From DATLMR01 sp035634255 (GTDB lineage: Bacteria > Acidobacteriota > Blastocatellia > UBA7656): 64,000 nt of DNA. Below the pieces are notes generated by a model that was not told where the DNA came from, searched no databases, and saw nothing but the letters and a program-made list of their open reading frames with translations. Location of the stretch: contig DASQDI010000160.1 in assembly GCA_035634255.1 (NCBI GenBank), forward strand, positions 1 through 64,000, in the 5' to 3' direction. The position numbers and the translations under genes were made by a program. The stretch's first letter is position 1, and each line of letters begins with the position of its first letter. Positions 27,120 to 36,564 of the stretch are shown here, one piece after another.

Positions 27120-28948
27120 TTGTTTTTCTCCAGACCGTATAAAGCAAAGCTCAGACCTCTCAGGGCCAATTCCTGCCCGTGCCCGATCGCGGCGGCCGAC
27201 AGGGAGCCGGGGCCGCCCCATCTTTCTTCCGACGAATCAAGCACTTTCTCCCACCTGCCCGCGGGGAGGTCCGGCGTCAGCACAGAGTCACCCTCCTTGA
27301 AATTCATCGCGCAAAAAAGGCCTCCGCCGTCTCGGGCCTGTCGCAGATATGCGAGCAGCCCTTCACCGTCTGTCGAGACGCGGAGGGCATGCTTATCGAG
27401 CCGCTCTCGTGCGGGGATGGAATTTCGCGCCTCTATCAATCTCTTGTAGAAGTCGAGCATCACTTTATGATGGCCTTCCGAGCGGGCTCCCCACCTGAGT
27501 TTGGAGCGCAGGAACGTCTCCTCCGCCTGCGGGTCGGGCGGCTCCTCCCCCGTGTGAAAGGCCTCGAACTCTTCGCGACGCCCCTTCCGTACAGCGGCTA
27601 TCAGGTCCGGGTCGCCGTGGCTCACGAAATACTGGAAGGGCGATACCTCCGCGTACTCTTCGCCCATGAACAGAAGAGGGACGTGCGGGGAGAGCAAGAC
27701 CGCCCCCGCCGCCAGTTTCAACGCCTCGAACGAAACGAGCTCCGGCAGCCTCTCTCCGAGCATGCGGTTGCCGACCTGATCGTGGTTCTGCGAGTAGACG
27801 ACGAAGCGGCTCGCGGGGAGCTCCCGCGACGAGCTGCCGAACGTGCGCAGCCTGTAGCGAGAGTATTCCCACTCGTGAACGAAGCCGTCGCCCATCGCTT
27901 TCGCCAGATGCCCCACGCGCCCGAAGTCCATGTAGTACCCGCGCCGCTCGCCGGTCAGCAGAGTCCGGAGCGAGTGATGGAAGTCATCGAGCCACTGCGA
28001 GTCCATCCCATACCCGCCTTCATCGTGAGTTCGGATTACGCGGACATCGCTCAGGTCGCTTTCGGCCACGAGCAGTCGCTTTCGGCCCGTCTCGCGCGAT
28101 AGCTTATCGACTTCTTCGGCGAGCTCGCGCAGGAAGTGCTTCGCCCCCATGTCGAATATCGCGTGGATCGCGTCCAGCCTGAGCGCGTCGACGTGAAAAT
28201 CCTTCAGCCAGTAAATCGCATTCTGGATGAAGTGATTCCGCACCCCGTCCGCGTAAGGCCCGTCGAAGTTCAGAGCGCCGCCCCACGGGGTCTTGTACTT
28301 TCCCGAATAGTAAGGCCCGTACTCGCCTGCGTAATTGCCCTCGGGCCCGAGATGGTTGTAAACCACGTCGAGCACCACCGCGAGGCCCGACGTATGGCAG
28401 GCATCGACGAGCCGCTTCAACCCCTCCGGCCCTCCGTAAGAGTTCTGGACCGCGTACGGGTACGCTCCGTCATAGCCCCAGTTCCGCTCCCCCGGAAACT
28501 GCGCCACCGGCATTATCTCGACCGCGGTCACGCCCATCTCCTTGAGCTGACCGAGGCGCGGGATGACGCCCGCGAATGTCCCTTCGGGAGAGAACGTGCC
28601 GACGTGCAACTCGTAGATTATCATCGACTCAAGGGCCACTCCCGCCCACGCTTCGTCGCCCCACCTGAACGCGGAATGGTCGACGACTTCGGAAGGGCCG
28701 TGCACGCCTTCGGGCTGAAAGTGAGACGCCGGGTCGGGCCGCTCCTTCCCGCCGCCCGGCAGATAAAAATATCTCGCGCCGGGCCCGACACCTTCGACCA
28801 TCGCCCGCCAGTAACCGCGCTCGCCTTTGACCATCTCGACCGTGCGTGCCTCCGGGGCGATTATTTTCACGGCCACTTCGTCCAGCAGCGGTGCCCAGAC
28901 CACGAACTCGCATCTTCCATCGCCCAGGTAACGTGCTCCGATCTTCAT
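27116..28948 (-). CDS. treZ: Maltooligosyltrehalose trehalohydrolase
   Basis: 610 residues, the usual length. It releases trehalose from maltooligosyltrehalose made by TreY. Domain order is an N-terminal E-set beta domain (CEFVVWAPLLDEVAVKI), then a GH13 barrel with YELHVGTFSPEGTF, VVLDVVYNHLGPEGNY, the nucleophile region ALRLDAIHAIFD, the acid/base Glu in LLVAESDLSD, and SQNHDQVGNR, and finally a C-terminal beta domain. It is the first gene of a three-gene overlapping operon. The upstream spacer to the divergent cupin gene is 454 bases and contains two long hairpins. Confidence 0.96.
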   Translation of the reverse strand: MKIGARYLGDGRCEFVVWAPLLDEVAVKIIAPEARTVEMVKGERGYWRAMVEGVGPGARYFYLPGGGKERPDPASHFQPEGVHGPSEVVDHSAFRWGDEAWAGVALESMIIYELHVGTFSPEGTFAGVIPRLGQLKEMGVTAVEIMPVAQFPGERNWGYDGAYPYAVQNSYGGPEGLKRLVDACHTSGLAVVLDVVYNHLGPEGNYAGEYGPYYSGKYKTPWGGALNFDGPYADGVRNHFIQNAIYWLKDFHVDALRLDAIHAIFDMGAKHFLRELAEEVDKLSRETGRKRLLVAESDLSDVRVIRTHDEGGYGMDSQWLDDFHHSLRTLLTGERRGYYMDFGRVGHLAKAMGDGFVHEWEYSRYRLRTFGSSSRELPASRFVVYSQNHDQVGNRMLGERLPELVSFEALKLAAGAVLLSPHVPLLFMGEEYAEVSPFQYFVSHGDPDLIAAVRKGRREEFEAFHTGEEPPDPQAEETFLRSKLRWGARSEGHHKVMLDFYKRLIEARNSIPARERLDKHALRVSTDGEGLLAYLRQARDGGGLFCAMNFKEGDSVLTPDLPAGRWEKVLDSSEERWGGPGSLSAAAIGHGQELALRGLSFALYGLEKNK

Positions 28949-29089
28949 GTTATTTACGCGCTCCTACTAAACGTGTGGCCGGGCTGCGCCCGATGAGAGT
29001 AACTTCGATTCGGACATCATAAAGAATATATGGAATCGGCAGGCTTTTAAACTGACGCGGGGTGAGGCGCGGGAGGGTAACAAATAATT

Positions 29090-29137
29090 AAGCCACAGGA
29101 GTCCGAGCGGCCCCCGTCGCCCGGACTCCTGTGGCTT
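29090..29137. other. Long hairpin A with 8-nt loop GCCCCCGT
   Basis: A perfect 16-bp stem (29090-29105 with 29122-29137) is followed by an A/C mismatch (29106/29121), a 3-bp inner stem (GCG/CGC) and the loop GCCCCCGT at 29110-29117. No T tract follows on either strand, so a plain intrinsic terminator is not the obvious reading. It has the same architecture and loop as hairpin B, 31 bases further on. Confidence 0.75.
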
Positions 29138-29168
29138 TCCAAAGTACTTCTGTCGCTTCTCTCAGTTT

Positions 29169-29210
29169 CAACAGGGACCGACATCGCCCCCGTGATCTCG
29201 GTCCCTGTTG
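29169..29210. other. Long hairpin B with 8-nt loop GCCCCCGT
   Basis: A perfect 13-bp stem (29169-29181 with 29198-29210) is followed by a C/C mismatch, a 3-bp inner stem (ATC/GAT) and the same loop GCCCCCGT at 29186-29193. The stem sequence differs from hairpin A in compensating pairs, apart from a shared ACAGG at the same height. It is weakly followed by CTTTT on the plus strand. Confidence 0.75.
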
Positions 29211-29402
29211 CAGCCTTTTGAGCTACGCATTATTCTAAGGCAACGCTTGTGCCGGCGAGGCTCCGGACTTCGGCGCGGCGTAAGTGCTTTAGAACTATTA
29301 TTCGATCATCTCATCACCCGAATGGGTGGCGATTTTTGGAAGTGGGGGCATGACAAATAGCGTCAGTCCTCGCCACGCGGCCGAAGAGATAAGGAGAGGC
29401 AA

Positions 29403-29762
29403 ATGGAGAAAGTCAGCCTGGCCGAAAAGTTCGACCTCTTTCAGGATTATTGGAGCCCGAAGATCGCCGGCGAGCTCAACGACTCGTACGTAAAGCTCGT
29501 GAAGCTCAGGGGGGAGTTCGTCTGGCACCACCACGAGAACGAAGACGAAATGTTCCTCGTGGTGAAAGGCTCGTTGCTCATAAGGCTGAGGGACCGCGAC
29601 GTGTGGCTGAACGAGGGCGAGTTCTTCATCGTCCCGAAAGGGGTGGAGCACCTGCCCGTGGCCCCCGAAGAAGTACACGTCCTGCTGCTTGAGCCGAAAT
29701 CGACTTTGAACACGGGCAACACCCGCGGCGAGATGACCGTCGAGCAGTTGGAGAGGGTATGA
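29403..29762 (+). CDS. Single-domain cupin protein
   Basis: 119 residues, one small beta barrel. Cupin motif 1 is WHHHENEDEMFLVVKG (His and Glu metal ligands); motif 2 is FFIVPKGVEHLPVA. It has AAGGAG closely upstream and no signal peptide. Metal-binding cupins of this size may be sensors, isomerases or dioxygenases; nothing here singles one out. It stands alone on the plus strand. Confidence 0.88.
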   Translation: MEKVSLAEKFDLFQDYWSPKIAGELNDSYVKLVKLRGEFVWHHHENEDEMFLVVKGSLLIRLRDRDVWLNEGEFFIVPKGVEHLPVAPEEVHVLLLEPKSTLNTGNTRGEMTVEQLERV

Positions 29763-29783
29763 GTCAGTGAAGCGACGGCCCCG

Positions 29784-30062
29784 TCACTCTACTTTCACGC
29801 CGCGCCAGAAGGCCACGCGGTCTTTCACCTGTCTGGCCGCGTCCTTGGGAGTCGGGTAGTACCATGCGGCATCCTTGTTGACCTCGCCCTCGACTACCAC
29901 GTCGTAGTAGCTAGCGACCCCTTTCCACGGGCAGTTGGTGTGAGTGTCGCTCTCCCTGAAATATTCCCTGTTGATGGCCTCGGCCGGAAAGTAGTGGTTG
30001 CCCTCCACGACTACCGTGTCGTCGCTTTCCGCCAGCACCGCGTTCTGCCATGTCGCTTTCAT
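29784..30062 (-). CDS. DUF427 domain-containing protein
   Basis: 92 residues covering a whole DUF427 domain: ESDDTVVVEGNHYFP at the start, then HTNCPWKGVASYYDV, and YPTPKDAARQVKDRVAFW at the end. The family is small, cytoplasmic and of unknown function. It starts four bases after the class V aminotransferase stop on the same strand, so the two are almost surely cotranscribed. Confidence 0.9.
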   Translation of the reverse strand: MKATWQNAVLAESDDTVVVEGNHYFPAEAINREYFRESDTHTNCPWKGVASYYDVVVEGEVNKDAAWYYPTPKDAARQVKDRVAFWRGVKVE

Positions 30063-30066
30063 ACCA

Positions 30067-31320
30067 TCACCCCTTTGCCTGAGCTATCTCTCGGACGGCT
30101 TCGACGAGCCGGTCCACCTCTTCGATTGAGGTATAGCAGGCGCACCCGGCTCGCACCAGCCCTTCGGGCATAAGGCCCAGCCGCTCGATCACCGTCAGCG
30201 CGTAGAAGTCCCCGTGAGAAGCGAAGACCCCTCTCTCTGCGAGGCCGCGGCTGACCTCCGTCGACGCGCACCCGCTCACGGTGAACGACACGGTCGGAGT
30301 CCTGGGAGCGTCGGCCGTCGGGCCGAACAGCTTCACCCCCGCGGTTGACGATAGCCCTTCCCACAGCCGCTCCGTAAGCCCGACGCCGCGCGCGCGAAGG
30401 GCGGCGAACGTGGACCGCAGACGCTCGCGGCGCGTCTCGCCGCCCCCGAGCGAGCTAAGGAAATCGACGGCCGCCGCCGCGCCTACCATTCCCTCGTGAT
30501 TCTGCGTGCCGGTCTCGGCCCGCTCGGGCGCCCAGTCGGGCGCGGGGATGAGCTTCGGGAAGTCGAGCGATTCGAGCAGCTCGCGCCTGCCGTAAAGCAC
30601 CCCCACGTGCGGGCCGTAGAACTTGTAGGCGGAGCAGCCGAGAAAATCGCAGTCGAGCGCGCGGACATCCACCAGCTCGTGCGGGGCGTAGTGCACCGCG
30701 TCGACGAAGACCTGAGCGCCCTGGTCGTGCGCCATCGCGACCGCGCGCGCCACATCCGTGATCGTGCCCAGAGCGTTCGACGCCGCGCCGATGGCGAGCA
30801 GGCGCGTTCGCCTGCCGAGCGACCTCTCGAGGTCGTCCCAATCGAGCTGCCCCGTCTCTGGCACCAACCTCACCGTGCGGATCGTCGCGCCCCGCTCGCG
30901 CGCGAGGGTGACCCACGGGGCGAGGTTCGCGTGGTGGTCGAGCTCGGTGACGACAATCTCGTCGCCCGGCCCGTAGCCGTAGCCGAGCGCGCGCGACAGG
31001 TGAAAGGTGAGGGTCGTCATGTTCGCCCCGAACGCGATCTCCGACGGGGAGGCGTTCAGGAAGTCGGCGAGCGCGCCCCGCGAGTAGTCGAGCGCCGCGT
31101 CGGTCTCGGCGCTCGACGGGTAGGCCCAGTGGGTGTTGGCGTTGTGATTATAGAGATAATCGGACATCGCATCGACGACCGCGCGCGGGACCTGCGTGCC
31201 GCCCGGCCCGTCGAAGTATGCGACCGGCTCGCCCGCATGCATTCGCTCAAGCGCGGGGAAGTGGGTGCGAATCTCTTCGGTTGAAGCGGCTCCCGCCGCT
31301 CGTTTCGACGTGTCTGCCAT
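30067..31320 (-). CDS. Class V aminotransferase, cysteine desulfurase-like
   Basis: 417 residues, a PLP enzyme of the cysteine desulfurase-like subgroup typified by TIGR01976 (not IscS/SufS proper). Motifs are YFDGPGGTQVP, the ELDHHANLAPW loop, VDAVHYAPH with the PLP-ring Asp, and the Schiff-base Lys in SAYKFYGPH. The active-site Cys loop of true desulfurases is not obvious, so activity on cysteine is uncertain. It forms an operon with the DUF427 gene. Confidence 0.85.
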   Translation of the reverse strand: MADTSKRAAGAASTEEIRTHFPALERMHAGEPVAYFDGPGGTQVPRAVVDAMSDYLYNHNANTHWAYPSSAETDAALDYSRGALADFLNASPSEIAFGANMTTLTFHLSRALGYGYGPGDEIVVTELDHHANLAPWVTLARERGATIRTVRLVPETGQLDWDDLERSLGRRTRLLAIGAASNALGTITDVARAVAMAHDQGAQVFVDAVHYAPHELVDVRALDCDFLGCSAYKFYGPHVGVLYGRRELLESLDFPKLIPAPDWAPERAETGTQNHEGMVGAAAAVDFLSSLGGGETRRERLRSTFAALRARGVGLTERLWEGLSSTAGVKLFGPTADAPRTPTVSFTVSGCASTEVSRGLAERGVFASHGDFYALTVIERLGLMPEGLVRAGCACYTSIEEVDRLVEAVREIAQAKG

Positions 31321-31509
31321 TTTGTGAATTCAGGGATGCCCTTCGTTAAGATTCGCTGAGATATTAAGACATGGCGGGGGGAAAGCCAAACCGGATCGAG
31401 GCGGGCAGGAGGGGGCGAGCGAAACCACGGCGCGAATCCCGGCGGCCCGCCGGGATTTATACAACTTGATTTGTAAAGCCGCGGAAAAGCTCGCCCGCCT
31501 CCGGGCCGA

Positions 31510-33417
31510 TTAGAGCGAGCTTCCGCCCTTGGTCGCCGATCTGGATTTTGCGGGGTTTTCCAAAGCGGCCCTGACGACGCCCAGCTGGGCCAGCAGGCTC
31601 AGGCCGCGGTTAGAAAATCTGAGGGCCAGGGCCTGAGCCTCATCGGGGTTCCGCAGCCCGATCTCTTTGAAGAGAGGCCCGATGACCTCCGTCACCTCAA
31701 GCGCCTCCGCCGGCTTGAGCATGACGGTCGGCATCCTGACCCAGGTCTCAAGCTCGCCCCCGCTGTCGGACTCCCAGGAGAAGGGGCGGGTCTCCATCGT
31801 TTTGTTGAGCACGTGGACGGCCCAGCCGAAAGCGGAGAAACCCATCTCCTGGTTGATTGGCAGAAGCGAGCTCGCAAGCATGAAGAAGCTTATGGCCACA
31901 TTTTGCGTCGGCCTGTCTTTTTGGAGCTGCGACATCGCGGCTTCATAGAGCTCCTTGACCGCCTGCTTGTCCCCGCTCACCCGCAGCATGTTCATGGCCG
32001 TGGCATCGACCACCAGGCTACGGCCCAGGGGGTCGGTTATTTTGAATGCGTAATTCTTCGCCTGGGCCCAGTTCTCTTCGGCCCACGCCTTCCTGACCAG
32101 AGGGCCGTAGACGGAGGTGGTAGCCTTCCGGCGCAAGTCTTCGTCCTCTATTTTAGACAAGAGGCTCTCGGCTAGAACGAGGTTCGCCTTCAGGGACGCC
32201 TCGACCGCCAGCCTCTTATACTCGCCGTCGCGGGCCATCGAATCTCCGATGTTGCCTGCGCGGGAGGCGGCCTCGGCCACCTCTTTGGTCTCGCCTTCGG
32301 CGGCCACGCTATTCGATATGTCGACGGAACGGACGTGCGCATTGCCGGGGTCGCGCAGGCTGCGGGCCGCAAGCAGGGCTTCGTACTCGGAGGCTACCTT
32401 TTCAAACTCGACTTGCCACGCCGGGTAGCCTCTCGAAATCTGGACCGCCGTCCTGGCCGCGGGTATCAGGCCCTCGAACTTGTCGAAAGGGAGGTCGGGC
32501 CGGATGTCGCGCTTAAGACGGATGACGAGCGACTCGAAGAAGTATTCCCGGAGCTGAGGCGAGCCGCCACTTCCCGAGAATATGAAGCGGCGGAAATTCA
32601 TTAGAAAGAACGGGGAGATCGAGCTGTTGCGTAGCCTGCCCAGGTGAACCATCGCCTGTTCTTCCGCCAGCTTCCTGTCGCGCCGCCCGAGGCGGATGAG
32701 AAAATCCGGTATGCCCGCGACCCCGAAAGAGAGGCTTTCGCGCGCGAGCCTCGCGGCGAGAGCCGGGTCCTGGTCGAGCTGCTCGTAGGCAACGACAAGG
32801 ATGGCTCGCGCCTCCTCCGTCCAGTCGGCAAATACCTGCGGGCGGTCCCTGTCACCGGCCGGGCTCCGGTCCGAGATTTCCCTTATGAGGTCCGGGCTTA
32901 TTCTCGCGATCTTCCGGAAAATGGCCGCCCTCAACCTCTCTTTCTCGACCCTCTCTCTCTGGGCAGATGAAGTATCCTGGGCCGAGACCTCAGTCTTTGC
33001 CTCCTGCAACCGGCGCAGGCTGTCGAAGGCGTTACTGAGCGCCGCCTGAGCCCGCTCCCTGTCGAGGCCCCACAAGAGAGTCGCGGCCTCGACCTGCACC
33101 AGAATGCTGTACTCGGTCGACACCAGGCGGTGGGCGGAAGCCAGGATCGATTCTACCGTCGAGCGCGCTTTTTGCGCTTTTTCCTGAGCAGTCACAGAGA
33201 GTTTTTTCTCGCCCCCTTTGCCCTCGTCTTTCGCTTCGTCAGGCTTACCGGATTGCTTGATGTCGCCCGGCGCGGAAGCCGGGGCGGGCAGGCGGGGCGG
33301 GCCCGCCGTTTGTGCTCTGCACAAAAGCCCGGCCTGAGGGCCGAGCGCCAGCGAAAAGATCAGGAGCGCGCCGGCCAACGCCGAACGCGAGAGTCGAACT
33401 CTACCCCGATAGCCCAT
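31510..33417 (-). CDS. Large exported hypothetical protein
   Basis: 635 residues. Arg-rich N-terminus then a hydrophobic segment ending near AQTAG (residue 36), read as a signal peptide. A charged, low-complexity linker (about 38-75, Pro/Lys/Glu-rich) leads into a long, mostly helical region with many Ala, Arg and Glu residues, compatible with helical repeats. I see no catalytic motif. Proteins of this kind are common but unassigned in Acidobacteriota, from memory and not checked. It is a single gene followed by a 31321-31509 spacer on its upstream neighbour's side. Confidence 0.7.
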   Translation of the reverse strand: MGYRGRVRLSRSALAGALLIFSLALGPQAGLLCRAQTAGPPRLPAPASAPGDIKQSGKPDEAKDEGKGGEKKLSVTAQEKAQKARSTVESILASAHRLVSTEYSILVQVEAATLLWGLDRERAQAALSNAFDSLRRLQEAKTEVSAQDTSSAQRERVEKERLRAAIFRKIARISPDLIREISDRSPAGDRDRPQVFADWTEEARAILVVAYEQLDQDPALAARLARESLSFGVAGIPDFLIRLGRRDRKLAEEQAMVHLGRLRNSSISPFFLMNFRRFIFSGSGGSPQLREYFFESLVIRLKRDIRPDLPFDKFEGLIPAARTAVQISRGYPAWQVEFEKVASEYEALLAARSLRDPGNAHVRSVDISNSVAAEGETKEVAEAASRAGNIGDSMARDGEYKRLAVEASLKANLVLAESLLSKIEDEDLRRKATTSVYGPLVRKAWAEENWAQAKNYAFKITDPLGRSLVVDATAMNMLRVSGDKQAVKELYEAAMSQLQKDRPTQNVAISFFMLASSLLPINQEMGFSAFGWAVHVLNKTMETRPFSWESDSGGELETWVRMPTVMLKPAEALEVTEVIGPLFKEIGLRNPDEAQALALRFSNRGLSLLAQLGVVRAALENPAKSRSATKGGSSL

Positions 33418-33451
33418 ATCTTTAACCTCCCCTTGAATCGTTGATTCATTA

Positions 33452-33483
33452 GCAGGGCCGTGATGTCTCCATCACGGCCCTGC
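33452..33483 (-). terminator. Hairpin between the cysteine-rich gene and the next gene
   Basis: A perfect 14-bp stem (33452-33465 with 33470-33483) with a 4-base loop lies 20 bases beyond the stop of the 33504-33968 gene and before the start at 33417. It ends the small cysteine-rich gene's transcript on the minus strand; the T tract is poor. Confidence 0.65.
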
Positions 33484-33503
33484 CTTCGGGTAAAAGTAAA
33501 ACT

Positions 33504-33968
33504 TCATTGAGTGTCCAGCATCCCGCAGCACCTCGCCTCGCTGCAATTGCTCGTGCCTTCCCAACAGCATCTGACGCAGCAACCATTCACGTCTTCCGCG
33601 ACGCCCTGCGAGCAAACCCACGCGCCACTCGCGCAGGTCTGCTTCCAGCACCACTGAGTGTCTTCGGCTAAGAGCTTGTCCGAAGCGAGGCCCACGTATT
33701 TGACCGGGGGTGTAGGGGCGGTCGGGCTCGTCGGAGTCATCAGCTTCCGGTAAGCCTCGGTGCCGGGCGCGGGCACGCACCCTTTACCGGGGGCCGGTTT
33801 CTCTTGTTTCGGCTTCTTCGCCTTCACGATCTTCACGTCCTCGGCGGACGCCGTCAGGGCCCCCGGCGTGACCGACACGCCCACCAGCAGGAACAGGGCC
33901 GAGATCACCGCCAGACCCAGGGCGCGCCAAGTCGCCGGAACCTGTTTCGTAACATGTTCCTTTCTCAT
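33504..33968 (-). CDS. Small exported protein with cysteine-rich C-terminus
   Basis: 154 residues, starting at ATG 33968 with GGGAGG six bases upstream, one of the best ribosome sites in the window. A signal peptide (about 1-42) is followed by a Lys/Pro-rich stretch and a Pro/Thr linker. The last 50 residues hold ten cysteines, including the paired runs GCCVRCC and RCC, with an 11th Cys near residue 64. This pattern suggests a disulfide-knotted or metal-binding exported domain. I do not recognise the family. It is monocistronic, bounded by hairpins. Confidence 0.75.
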   Translation of the reverse strand: MRKEHVTKQVPATWRALGLAVISALFLLVGVSVTPGALTASAEDVKIVKAKKPKQEKPAPGKGCVPAPGTEAYRKLMTPTSPTAPTPPVKYVGLASDKLLAEDTQWCWKQTCASGAWVCSQGVAEDVNGCCVRCCWEGTSNCSEARCCGMLDTQ

Positions 33969-34120
33969 AATAATCCTCCCATCTCTTTATCGAAGTTAAT
34001 CCAAGAGTGACAGGCGTCACTGTGAGGTAAGAAGCCGAGAACATTAAAACGGGAAAGTTAAGAAATAGTACCTCGGACGAGGCTATTATACGGAAGCTGC
34101 GTTACAAGTCAAGACGGGGA

Positions 34121-34153
34121 AAGGCAGGCCGATTTCATTTCGGCCCGCCTTTA
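34121..34153 (-). terminator. Terminator hairpin downstream of the dienelactone hydrolase gene
   Basis: A 13-bp stem with one mismatch (34121-34133 with 34141-34153) and a 7-base loop. Outer A/T pairs give an A run and a T run on the two flanks, so it could work on both strands. It lies 23 bases past the stop at 34177. Confidence 0.7.
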
Positions 34154-34176
34154 GAACTTGCCCGGCGGGGCTCACC

Positions 34177-35052
<876 letters not shown>

Positions 35053-35094
35053 GATCTATGTCCCTCCTTCGTTTATTGGCTCCTGTTATTCGTA

Positions 35095-36549
35095 TCAGCG
35101 GGGGAGCGGTTCCGGCAAGCTCGCAATGGCGTACGCCAGAACGGACAGCACGGCGGAATTCTCCGCCAGCTCGCGCTTCCCGACTTTGTCGAACGTGTCG
35201 GCGGGTGTGTGGTGGTAATCGAAATAGGTGCGGTCGTCCTGCAGGGGCGCGAACCCCGGCACGCCCGCGTTCTCAAGCGGGGAGATGTCCGCGCCCACGG
35301 GGGTGTCCACCCGCTCGATGGTGCCCGCGCCGGAGGCCCGCAAAATCGCCGCGAGCGGCTGAAGCATCGGCATGGCCTTCTCGTTCACGTGCGCGCGGAA
35401 GCCCAGGGCGTGGCCCGCGCCCTCGTCGCTTTCGATTGCGGCGATGTGGTTGGCGATCTCGGCCTTCTGATTCTCGGCGTAGGTCCTCCCGCCCGCGAGC
35501 CCGTTCTCTTCGTTCATCCAGGCGATGAACCTGAGGGTCCGCCGGGGGCGCAGGTTCAACTGCTTTACGAGGTTTAGCACCTGCATGGCCTCGGCCACTC
35601 CCACCGCGTCGTCGAGCGCCCCGGTCCCGAGGTCCCACGAGTCGAGGTGGCCGGAGACGATCACGACCTGCTCCGGATTCTCCGAGCCCTTCAGGTCCGC
35701 GATGACGTTGTAGCTCTCCACGTCGGGAAGGGTCTGCGGCGTGAGCAGGAGCTTCAACCGGACGCGGCCCTGCGCCGAGAGGTGCTGGATCAAGTCGGCG
35801 TCTTCGGCGGCGACGGCCCCGGCCGGGATCCGCGGCGCGTCTTCCGCGTAAGCGAACGAGCCGGTATGCGGCAGGCGGTAGTCGGCCCCGCCTACGGACC
35901 TGACGAGCGAAGCGACCGCCCCGAGCCTCGCCGCCGCGCTCGGCCCCGCCCACCTGTAAGTCACGGCCTGCCCGTAAGCCTGACCCGCATGGCCCATCTC
36001 CGCCAGACGCCGGTCGAAGCGCACGTTGTAGAGGACGATCTTACCCGCGACCCGCTCACGCCCGAGGGCTGTCAACTCTTCGAAGCTGCTCACCGGGACG
36101 ACCTCCGCCGTGAGCCCCTCGGGGGGCGTGGCGATGGTGTTGCCCAGGGCCGTGACGACGACCTTCTGCGTGGTGCCGGGGGCCATCCCCGGGTATTCGA
36201 CGAGCGCCGCCTTCTCCTCCCCCCGCACCCAGTGCGGCACCATCACCTTTTCGAGCCTCACTTCGGCCCCGAGCTTGCGCATCTCGCTCGCGACGTACTC
36301 GACGGCCGCCTGCGCCTGCGGGGACCCGCTGAGGCGCGGGCCGATGTTGTTGCAGAGGTAGGCGACCTGCCTGTAGTCGTAATCGCTCGCGAGCGCCGCC
36401 GCGTGCAGCCGTTTGAGGTCCTGGATCAGGCCGGGCGAGTAGGGGCTCGGGGGCGCTTGCGGCTGCTGCGCCGCGACGATGACGAAGAGGAGGAGCACCA
36501 GAACGGCCGAGGCCGCGCGGCCGCTCGAAGATAATCTGGATTTTTGCAT
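35095..36549 (-). CDS. Exported M28 family zinc peptidase
   Basis: 484 residues from ATG 36549; an upstream in-frame start at 36585 would put extra non-signal residues first. A signal peptide (about 12-32) and an inserted PA-like region (about 130-250) are followed by the M28 catalytic domain. Its metal-binding segments are VSGHLDSWDLGTGALDDA and AWMNEENGLAG, with ESDEGA and a late His in DYHHTPAD. It resembles carboxypeptidase Q-like dipeptidases. The predicted location is the periplasm. A TATAAT lies about ten bases before the ATG, which suggests a very short or absent leader. Confidence 0.9.
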   Translation of the reverse strand: MQKSRLSSSGRAASAVLVLLLFVIVAAQQPQAPPSPYSPGLIQDLKRLHAAALASDYDYRQVAYLCNNIGPRLSGSPQAQAAVEYVASEMRKLGAEVRLEKVMVPHWVRGEEKAALVEYPGMAPGTTQKVVVTALGNTIATPPEGLTAEVVPVSSFEELTALGRERVAGKIVLYNVRFDRRLAEMGHAGQAYGQAVTYRWAGPSAAARLGAVASLVRSVGGADYRLPHTGSFAYAEDAPRIPAGAVAAEDADLIQHLSAQGRVRLKLLLTPQTLPDVESYNVIADLKGSENPEQVVIVSGHLDSWDLGTGALDDAVGVAEAMQVLNLVKQLNLRPRRTLRFIAWMNEENGLAGGRTYAENQKAEIANHIAAIESDEGAGHALGFRAHVNEKAMPMLQPLAAILRASGAGTIERVDTPVGADISPLENAGVPGFAPLQDDRTYFDYHHTPADTFDKVGKRELAENSAVLSVLAYAIASLPEPLPR

Positions 36550-36558
36550 AATGGCTAA

Positions 36559-36564
36559 ATTATA
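36559..36564 (-). promoter_or_regulatory. Perfect -10 box just before the M28 peptidase start
   Basis: TATAAT on the minus strand ends nine bases before ATG 36549. A TTGCAA lies 15 bases further upstream, a short but possible spacer. Transcription would start about two to three bases before the ATG. No ribosome site is visible before the ATG, consistent with a leaderless message. Confidence 0.5.

Larger units (their letters stand above)
28949..29402. other. Divergent intergenic spacer, no protein gene
   Basis: 454 bases between treZ (minus) and the cupin gene (plus). No convincing reading frame is present. AT-rich stretches at 29022-29056 could hold promoter elements for treZ (TATATT on the minus strand). 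The middle carries the two long hairpins listed separately. An AAGGAG lies just before the cupin start at 29403. Confidence 0.6.

Noticed and set aside
29090..29210. Reading the twin hairpins as ordinary intrinsic terminators
   Set aside because: They lie between divergent gene starts and lack clear T tracts, and both share one loop sequence, which plain terminators do not need.
30067..31320. Naming the class V aminotransferase as iscS or sufS
   Set aside because: It matches the cysteine desulfurase-like subgroup without a clear active-site Cys loop, and no Fe-S assembly genes are adjacent.
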